DNA of 11,242 nucleotides from an uncultured Paracoccaceae bacterium (GTDB lineage Bacteria; Pseudomonadota; Alphaproteobacteria; Rhodobacterales; Rhodobacteraceae), in the NCBI GenBank assembly GCA_937132145.1, contig CAKZNY010000246.1, forward strand, positions 1 through 11,242, given 5' to 3'. The position numbers and the translations under genes were made by a program. Position 1 is the first letter of the stretch. Every line of letters starts with the position of its first letter. Shown piece by piece: positions 6,278 through 11,242 of this stretch. The notes beneath the pieces are model-generated. The model did not search any database. It saw only the letters and a list, made by a program, of their open reading frames with translations, and was not told where the DNA came from.

Positions 6278-7186
6278 TTGGATCGTTTAAGTGAAATGGA
6301 AGCCTTTGTTTCTGTGGTCGAGCAGGGTGGTTTTACCAATGCGGCCAACAAGCTCGGCATTTCAAAATCTGCGATATCTAACCATGTCTCCGGTCTGGAA
6401 GCCCGCCTTGGCGTTCGCTTGTTGAACCGCACGACGCGGCATGTGTCGGCCACAGAACTGGGTCTGACGTATTATGATCGCGCCATTGCCATCCTTGCCG
6501 ACGCGCGCGCAGCCGATGAAATGATCACCGCGATGCAGGACACTCCGAAGGGTGCTTTGCGAATTTCCGCGCCTGTTGATTTTGGTAACAATCAGCTATC
6601 TCGTGCCGTCAGTGCGTTCCTGCAAAAATACCCCGACGTATCCGTAAACATGACGTTGGACGACACCTACGTCGAGATTATCGCCGAAGGTTTCGATGTG
6701 GCAATCCGTATTGGCCAACTGGTTGATAGCAGCATGCGCGCCCGTAAACTGCTGGAAACCTCTACGAAATTTGTCGCCTCGCAAGATTATCTGGATGCCA
6801 ACGGCACGCCGGAAACCATCGATGATCTGACCAACCACCACTTGTTGCATTACTCTAATTTATCGACTGGAAACACGTGGAACATAACCACCCCCAACGG
6901 CGAGGAGCGACAGGTTCGCGCCAATGGGCGTTTAACGGTTAACAACGGCGGCTCGTTACTTCGCGCGGCTGAAACCGGCCTCGGGATCGCCCGCCTCCCC
7001 TACTTTATTATCGAAGATTCGATCGCTAAAGGTCGCGTCGTGCCCATTCTTGAAAGCCTGCCGGAACAACGGATGGGTATTCACGCGATCTATCCAGCAG
7101 GCAAATTCATCCAACCGACCCTGCGCGCTTTCATCGATTTTCTGGTCGAATATTTCCGCAAAAACAATCACGCCACTGGCGCCTAA
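6278..7186 (+). CDS. LysR family transcriptional regulator
   Basis: Encodes 302 residues, the standard LysR length. The N-terminal winged helix-turn-helix is clear: FTNAANKLGISKSAISNHVSGLE (about 19-41), then RLGVRLLNRTTRHVSATELG (about 43-62). The effector domain begins near PKGALRISAPVDFG (about 90-103) and runs to about 295, with a DVAIRIG element typical of the CrgA/AaeR-like group. The start is TTG at 6278: it restores the usual MDRLSEMEAF beginning and has AGGGG (6266-6270) 7 nt upstream, whereas the first ATG (6296) would cut the first six residues. No divergently transcribed neighbour exists, so its usual target arrangement is absent and the regulon cannot be guessed. Its stop codon interlocks with that of the converging MFS gene. 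Confidence 0.93.
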   Translation: MDRLSEMEAFVSVVEQGGFTNAANKLGISKSAISNHVSGLEARLGVRLLNRTTRHVSATELGLTYYDRAIAILADARAADEMITAMQDTPKGALRISAPVDFGNNQLSRAVSAFLQKYPDVSVNMTLDDTYVEIIAEGFDVAIRIGQLVDSSMRARKLLETSTKFVASQDYLDANGTPETIDDLTNHHLLHYSNLSTGNTWNITTPNGEERQVRANGRLTVNNGGSLLRAAETGLGIARLPYFIIEDSIAKGRVVPILESLPEQRMGIHAIYPAGKFIQPTLRAFIDFLVEYFRKNNHATGA

Positions 7187-8370
7187 TCCGTCCGGTCTTC
7201 GCTGAACGCATAGATCGCCACGCTGATCAATAACAGCACCGCAAAGAACAAAAACAGGCTTTGGTACGGGGCCGCAGCACTGCTTGCGTTGGCACTTGAT
7301 GCCACGTACATGCGGCCCGTGATCCATTGCAACAAGCCGACTCCGCCGATGCTGAACAAGTTTAGCAACGTCACACCGCGCCCAAGCAGATGCGGTGGAA
7401 TAAAGCTGCGGCCATGCGCCATCATCAGCGGGAAGGACAGGCCGAAAAGGCCGATACCGAACAGCAGAATTGCCGTGGTCATCACTGTATTGTCGCCAAA
7501 GGCCCAAAGCCCCAGCAGGCAAAGCGCGCCCAGCAGATTGCCCACGACAATCACCCATTTGCGCGTGCCAAATATGCGATCCATCGGGCCGTAAGCAAAA
7601 CTGCCGACCATCATCGCGACCGCCATCCAGAAGGTAATCGTGCCGATTCCACCAGCATCCATTCCAAACACATCGCTTAGATACGGCCCTGCCCACAGCC
7701 CGCGAATACCCGCAGCAGGCGCGTAGTTAACCATAAGTAGCGGAAAAATCAGCCACAACGCAGGCATCTTCAGGATGTCGAGCAAGCTACCTTTCGGCGT
7801 ATCTTTATCCACTTCGACCTTCGGTAAATCCTTAACAAAAATGGCCAAACCAACGGCCACCACAAGGCTGGCCACCACCATGACCCACAGGCTTTCACGC
7901 CATCCCAGCGACTCGACAGCCAAGGCCAACGGGACGGAACCCGCCAGATTTCCAGCCGTTCCGACCCCGAGAATTACCCCCGCCAAGGTCGCGAACATCG
8001 CCGGACGGTAAAGGCGCGCGAATATGTAATAGCTCGCCATCAGCACGGGCGCGCATCCCACCCCGATCAGCGCCATCGCGCCTTGCACGCCAGCGGGGGT
8101 CTCGGCGATAGCAAACAGCGCAGACCCTCCACCGCCGCCAATCGCCAGCAAAATTGCCGAGGTCCAACGCGGCCCGATATTGTCCAACGCCCAGCCAACC
8201 GGAATTTGCATCACCGCAAAAGCCCCGAACCACAGGCCCGATGCCAGTGACGAATCCGCCGCCGTAGCACCCAGATCGCGGCCCAGAACCGGCGATAATA
8301 CCGCAAGAAAAGCACGATAAAACTGACTTAAAACATAGGCCAAGGTTAGAAAAACAAATCCGGCGCGCAT
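7183..8370 (-). CDS. MFS transporter
   Basis: Encodes 395 residues with about twelve predicted membrane segments, the major facilitator superfamily size. The loop between helices 2 and 3 carries the MFS motif G-x3-D-x2-G-P-R (Gly59 to Arg68, in GWALDNIGPRW). A related loop, GPMDRIFGTRKW, sits at the equivalent place in the second half. The first helix contains FYRAFLAVLSPVL, common in anion or organic-acid MFS carriers, but the substrate is not determinable. It is the last gene of the minus-strand operon. The ATG lies 10 bp after the end of znuB, with AGGA about 8 nt upstream that overlaps the znuB stop, so translation may be coupled. It ends inside the stop codon of the converging lysR. A zinc-related role is only suggested by position. 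Confidence 0.88.
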   Translation of the reverse strand: MRAGFVFLTLAYVLSQFYRAFLAVLSPVLGRDLGATAADSSLASGLWFGAFAVMQIPVGWALDNIGPRWTSAILLAIGGGGGSALFAIAETPAGVQGAMALIGVGCAPVLMASYYIFARLYRPAMFATLAGVILGVGTAGNLAGSVPLALAVESLGWRESLWVMVVASLVVAVGLAIFVKDLPKVEVDKDTPKGSLLDILKMPALWLIFPLLMVNYAPAAGIRGLWAGPYLSDVFGMDAGGIGTITFWMAVAMMVGSFAYGPMDRIFGTRKWVIVVGNLLGALCLLGLWAFGDNTVMTTAILLFGIGLFGLSFPLMMAHGRSFIPPHLLGRGVTLLNLFSIGGVGLLQWITGRMYVASSANASSAAAPYQSLFLFFAVLLLISVAIYAFSEDRTD

Positions 8371-8380
8371 CTGGGAAATC

Positions 8381-9172
8381 CTAGTTTTTGAATAGCTTCA
8401 CGAGGTTCGACAAGACGAACCCCACGCTCGACATAACGACAATAGACGGGCCAGCGGGGGCATCTGTGACCCAGCTAAACCCCAGCCCGACCGCCACCGC
8501 GCTAACACCGATAATCCCCGCAAACACAACCATTTGCTCGGGTGAGCGCGCCATAGTCCGCGCCGCTGCCGCTGGCAAAATCAGCATCGCGGTGATCAAC
8601 AGCACTCCGACCAGTTTCATCGCCAAGGCCACGAACATGGCCAGCGTCAGGGTGAAAATCAAGCGGTCCCACATCAGGGATCCCCCCTCGGCCACCAGCA
8701 ACTCGGGGCTAAGCGTTCCGTTCAAAAGGCTGCGCCAACGCCATGCCATAACGCCCAAAATGCCCACCGCGCCCAACGAGATTACCCAAATATCAACCCA
8801 CGAAACGGACAGGATATCGCCCAGCAATGTCTCCATCAGGTTCAGCCGAACGCCCGGCAAAAGGGAGGCCGCAACCAGCCCGATCGCCAGTGCTGAGTGC
8901 GCAAATACCCCCAGAACCGTGTCCACCGCATAGTCGCCGCGCTGCATCATATAGGTCACAACCAGCGCCATCGCGCCCGCCAACATCGCCACGCCAAGGG
9001 TCATCGGCAAGCCAAGGGCCAGCCCAAGTGCGACCCCCAGCAAACCGGCATGCCCCGTCGCATCCCCGAAATATGCCATGCGCCGCCAAACGACCAAGCA
9101 CCCCAGCGGAGCCGCCGCCAACGCGATTACCACCCCTGCAATCAGAGCGCGCAGAAGGAAATCATCAATCAT
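8381..9172 (-). CDS. znuB: Zinc ABC transporter permease ZnuB
   Basis: Encodes 263 residues of the ABC-3 metal permease family, with about seven or eight membrane helices. It forms the inner-membrane channel of the ZnuABC high-affinity zinc importer together with ZnuC. Family features are FLLRALIAGVVIALAAAPLGC near the N-terminus, WRRMAYFGDATGHAGLLGVALG (about 29-50), the LLGDILSV block and the late LVGVLLITAMLILPAAAARTMA segment that contacts the ATPase. A longer frame reaches 9298, but that part lies inside znuC in another frame. The ATG at 9170-9172 matches the family start, overlaps the znuC end by 8 bp, and has a GAGGGG inside the znuC tail. No znuA or zur gene lies beside it. Manganese importers share this permease family, but the partner ATPase points to zinc. 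Confidence 0.92.
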   Translation of the reverse strand: MIDDFLLRALIAGVVIALAAAPLGCLVVWRRMAYFGDATGHAGLLGVALGLALGLPMTLGVAMLAGAMALVVTYMMQRGDYAVDTVLGVFAHSALAIGLVAASLLPGVRLNLMETLLGDILSVSWVDIWVISLGAVGILGVMAWRWRSLLNGTLSPELLVAEGGSLMWDRLIFTLTLAMFVALAMKLVGVLLITAMLILPAAAARTMARSPEQMVVFAGIIGVSAVAVGLGFSWVTDAPAGPSIVVMSSVGFVLSNLVKLFKN

Positions 9173-9884
9173 GGGTGTGCCCCTCGTGCGAGTGGTCATG
9201 GCGGTGCTCATAAAGCGCCAGCTCGGCCCGTGCGCCAAACAATTCCTTGTAACTCGGGTCTGCCGAGACCTGCGCAGGTGCACCGGAACAACACACATGA
9301 CCGTTCAGGCAAACCACCTTATCCGACTGCGCCATCACGACGTGTAGATCATGGCTAACCATCAGCACAGCCGCGCCGGTTTCCTTGCGAACCTCGGCCA
9401 GCAGGCGGTAAAAGCGCGCCTCGGCAGGCTGGTCCAAACCTTGTGTAGGTTCATCCAGAATTAACAAATCCGGCCTGCGCAGCAAGGCGCGCGCCAACAG
9501 AACGCGCTGCAACTCTCCTCCAGACAAATCCGCCATCTGGGCCGCACGCAAACGAGCCACGTCGGTTTTTTCCAGAACATCCGCACGCGCGCCTTTGGGC
9601 AAACGCCCCGCCAAGGACAAGAACCGCGCGACCGAGATCGGCATGGTTTTCTCTAGATGGATTTTCTGCGGGGTATAGCCGATCCGCATCCCCGCACGTT
9701 TATCAATCCGCCCCGCGCTAATCGGTATCGCACCAATTATGGCCTTCAACAGGGTTGATTTTCCCGCCCCGTTCGGGCCGATCACGGTCACGATTTCACC
9801 CGCCTCGATCCGCAGGTCAACGTCGTGCAGCAACCGCTTGTTGCCCACGCGCACCTCGACCCCTTCAACTGTAACTAACGCCAT
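9165..9884 (-). CDS. znuC: Zinc ABC transporter ATP-binding protein ZnuC
   Basis: Encodes 239 residues of an ABC ATPase with all motifs: Walker A GPNGAGKST (36-44), signature LSGGELQ (120-126), Walker B LLILDEP (140-146) and the switch His178. The IGYTPQKIHLEKTMPISVARFL segment (about 68-89) is characteristic of ZnuC rather than of manganese-type relatives. The C-terminus is a histidine-rich tail (His227, 229, 231, 233, 236, 238), also a ZnuC trait that probably binds zinc or senses it. It powers import through ZnuB, whose gene overlaps its end by 8 bp. GAGAGG about 6 nt upstream supports the ATG. The AhpD-like gene ends 15 bp upstream, leaving no room for a promoter. I see no Zur-box-like palindrome in or near the gap. 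Confidence 0.93.
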   Translation of the reverse strand: MALVTVEGVEVRVGNKRLLHDVDLRIEAGEIVTVIGPNGAGKSTLLKAIIGAIPISAGRIDKRAGMRIGYTPQKIHLEKTMPISVARFLSLAGRLPKGARADVLEKTDVARLRAAQMADLSGGELQRVLLARALLRRPDLLILDEPTQGLDQPAEARFYRLLAEVRKETGAAVLMVSHDLHVVMAQSDKVVCLNGHVCCSGAPAQVSADPSYKELFGARAELALYEHRHDHSHEGHTHD

Positions 9885-9899
9885 GATGCGCCTCTCGTT

Positions 9900-10466
9900 T
9901 TACCTTGCCTGACCGTGATATTCAGGATTTGGCTGCATCGCAATAGCCGAGGACATGCGGTTGGACATGTTAAAGAAACTCGCCACCGCCGCGATGTCCC
10001 AAATATCGGCATCGCTGAAGCCGACATCGCGAAGGGCTTGGCGGTCATGCTCCTCGATCCGGTGGCTGGATTCGGTCATCAACACCGCAAAATCCAGCAT
10101 GGCGCGTTGGCGTTTATCCAGCTTGGCGGCGCGGTAATTCATCACCAATGCCTCGCCCAGTTCCGGTTTTCCGGACAGCTCGCGCACCGCCGCACCGTGG
10201 GCCGTCAGACAATAGAAACAGCGGTTTACGGCCGAAACGACCACGGCAATCATCTCGCGTTCCAGTTTGGAAAGGCCGGAATCCCCCAGCATCAGGTCAT
10301 TATACATCCCCGAAAATGCGTTCAGCTTGTCGATATTATGCGCATAAGAAACCAGCACGTTGGGCACCATCCCCAGCTTTTCCTCGCAAATACGAAAGAA
10401 CTTCGCCGTACCTTCGGGCAGCGGATTTATGGCGGGCAGATTAAGGGCGGTTGGTAAATCGGTCAT
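9900..10466 (-). CDS. AhpD-like peroxidase-related enzyme
   Basis: Encodes 188 residues of the carboxymuconolactone decarboxylase/AhpD fold, in the peroxidase-related enzyme group. Cys83 and Cys86 form the CxxC in NRCFYCLTAHG, with His90 and Glu71. The Glu-x11-Cys-x2-Cys-x3-His spacing is the same as the catalytic Glu118, Cys130, Cys133 and His137 of Mycobacterium tuberculosis AhpD, so thiol-based peroxide reduction is plausible. The physiological substrate and reductant are unknown. There is no signal peptide. A longer frame goes to 10535, but ATG 10464-10466 has a near-perfect Shine-Dalgarno (AAGAAGGAGG, about 4 nt away) and gives the usual protein start. It overlaps the GNAT stop as ATGA, so translation is probably coupled. 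It may protect zinc or thiol homeostasis under oxidative stress, but this is inference from position only. Confidence 0.87.
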   Translation of the reverse strand: MTDLPTALNLPAINPLPEGTAKFFRICEEKLGMVPNVLVSYAHNIDKLNAFSGMYNDLMLGDSGLSKLEREMIAVVVSAVNRCFYCLTAHGAAVRELSGKPELGEALVMNYRAAKLDKRQRAMLDFAVLMTESSHRIEEHDRQALRDVGFSDADIWDIAAVASFFNMSNRMSSAIAMQPNPEYHGQAR

Positions 10467-11200
10467 GTGACCTCCTTCTTGCGGTAATGATATTGGCCAG
10501 CTTTGACCATCCCGAGCCTCCGGTAAAGCCCGCACGCAGCGTCATTTTGGGTTAGCACAACAAGGCTGAAGGTGTGCGCGCCATTACACGAGGCCCAAGC
10601 CCCCATCGCGCCCATCATCTGCAAAGCCAGCCCTTTACGCCGTGCATTCGGCAAGATTTCGAGGGCGTGCATCATGGCGATATCCTTGTCACAGGCAACA
10701 TAAGCGACCCCTGCGGGTTGATCATCGGCGCGGCCAAGAAAACAGGCTTTGGGGCCGGTCGCGCGCCGTATAACATCCAGCCGTCCCGCGTCAATCCCGC
10801 CGGTTTCCCAAATCTCGGCCATCACGGCAATCGGTTCCGAGGCATCAATCACCGCCAAACCTTTGGGGTCATGTTTCGCAAGCTGCGCCGAGGGGCCAGC
10901 GAACAGTGTCACAGGGTCTTTGATGAAATACCCACGCGCCTCCAACGCCTTGTCCAAGGCGCGGTCATTGTCACGGATCATGAACAAAAGCGGCTGGCCC
11001 ATGCCCTCCATCGCCTGCTCGGCGGCATCGATATCCGTTGGGGTAAACTGATCCTGCCAAAGCGACGCGGACGAGACCCGTTGCCCGCCACCACCCCCTC
11101 GTCGGACCATGAACGGACCAAGGCGGTGCATCTTTTCAGGCGGCCAAGTGGTGTCGTTAACGCCGTACAAGCGGTGCGCGGTCGGGGGTTTCCAAGTCAT
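10463..11200 (-). CDS. GNAT family N-acetyltransferase
   Basis: Encodes 245 residues. The GNAT fold is in the second half: the acetyl-CoA loop R-x2-G-x-A is at Arg187 to Ala192 (in LPNARRKGLALQMM), preceded by the strand AMMHALEI, and the late motif NDAACGLYRRLGM (219-231) supplies the usual Asn and Tyr. Residues 1-100 are poorly conserved and include a run of five glycines (35-39). They may be an incomplete second GNAT-like domain. The substrate is unknown. The start lacks a well-spaced Shine-Dalgarno (GGAG is 11 nt away) but overlaps a possible upstream stop as ATGA, so coupled translation would explain it. The stop overlaps the start of the AhpD-like gene by 4 bp. Confidence 0.82.
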   Translation of the reverse strand: MTWKPPTAHRLYGVNDTTWPPEKMHRLGPFMVRRGGGGGQRVSSASLWQDQFTPTDIDAAEQAMEGMGQPLLFMIRDNDRALDKALEARGYFIKDPVTLFAGPSAQLAKHDPKGLAVIDASEPIAVMAEIWETGGIDAGRLDVIRRATGPKACFLGRADDQPAGVAYVACDKDIAMMHALEILPNARRKGLALQMMGAMGAWASCNGAHTFSLVVLTQNDAACGLYRRLGMVKAGQYHYRKKEVT

Positions 11201-11241
11201 ATTATGCAGCGCTCCAGCAGGGGTGTGTTGGTGAGGATACG
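11197..11241 (-). CDS. Possible 3' end of an upstream operon gene (partial)
   Basis: The minus strand reads RILTNTPLLERCII and then a TGA that overlaps the GNAT start codon in an ATGA junction, the same arrangement as the next gene pair. Only 14 codons are in the window, so the family cannot be named. The alternative frame ending in TAA just before the ATG is also open. The ATGA pattern and the weak GNAT ribosome site favour this one. Confidence 0.35.
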   Translation of the reverse strand, partial: RILTNTPLLERCII

Positions 11242-11242
11242 T

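Noticed and set aside
6956..7696. A 246-codon minus-strand frame across the lysR/MFS junction
   Set aside because: It is a frame shadow of the MFS gene and lysR, rich in Arg, Cys and Trp, with no family resemblance.
9173..9298. N-terminal extension of znuB up to 9298
   Set aside because: It overlaps znuC coding sequence in another frame, and the extra residues do not resemble a permease start.
8388..9358. Several plus-strand frames of 90-180 codons opposite znuB and znuC
   Set aside because: They are antisense to confidently identified znu genes and have shadow-like Pro/Arg/Thr-rich composition.
9885..9990. Zur operator upstream of znuC
   Set aside because: I looked for a TGTTATAACA-like palindrome in the gap and the end of the AhpD-like gene and found none.

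Overview
The window looks like chromosomal DNA of an alphaproteobacterium, most likely a Rhodobacterales (Roseobacter-group) species of moderate GC content. The evidence is a DUF2794 protein (an alphaproteobacterial family), roseobacter-style versions of HspQ, LysR and gamma-glutamyltransferase-like proteins, and compact operons with 4-8 bp gene overlaps. I cannot name the genus. I see no rRNA, tRNA, CRISPR array, transposase, integrase or phage gene, so this reads as ordinary core and near-core chromosome rather than an island.

Left part (1-2600). A DUF2794 gene on the minus strand is followed by a 294-bp intergenic region and then a plus-strand gamma-glutamyltransferase-family gene without a signal peptide. 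A nested inverted repeat (669-719) lies directly against the ggt start codon and would bury its weak ribosome binding site. It is the best candidate for an undescribed regulatory element here. Downstream of ggt are a near-perfect 19-bp palindrome and about 250 bp holding only a doubtful small ORF with a good Shine-Dalgarno sequence.

Middle part (2583-7186). hspQ (minus) and an AEC-family carrier (plus) diverge from a 96-bp region in which an inverted repeat frames a TTGACT -35-like hexamer. The carrier sits 9 bp upstream of a U32-family gene resembling the tRNA uridine-34 hydroxylase TrhP. This protein has the usual four-cysteine cluster plus an extra C-terminal CC-x3-C-x2-C cluster. A lytic-transglycosylase-like lipoprotein and a LysR regulator follow. 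The LysR gene starts with TTG and has a good sigma-70-type promoter candidate.

Right part (7183-11242). A minus-strand operon reads, in order of transcription: tail of an unidentified gene, GNAT acetyltransferase, AhpD-like peroxidase-related protein, znuC, znuB, MFS transporter. Overlaps and gaps are -3, -4, +15, -8 and +8 bp, which suggests a single transcript. ZnuC and ZnuB are the ATPase and permease of a zinc importer, but the binding protein ZnuA and the repressor Zur are not in the window. The MFS gene and lysR meet tail to tail with interlocking stop codons and no room for a terminator.
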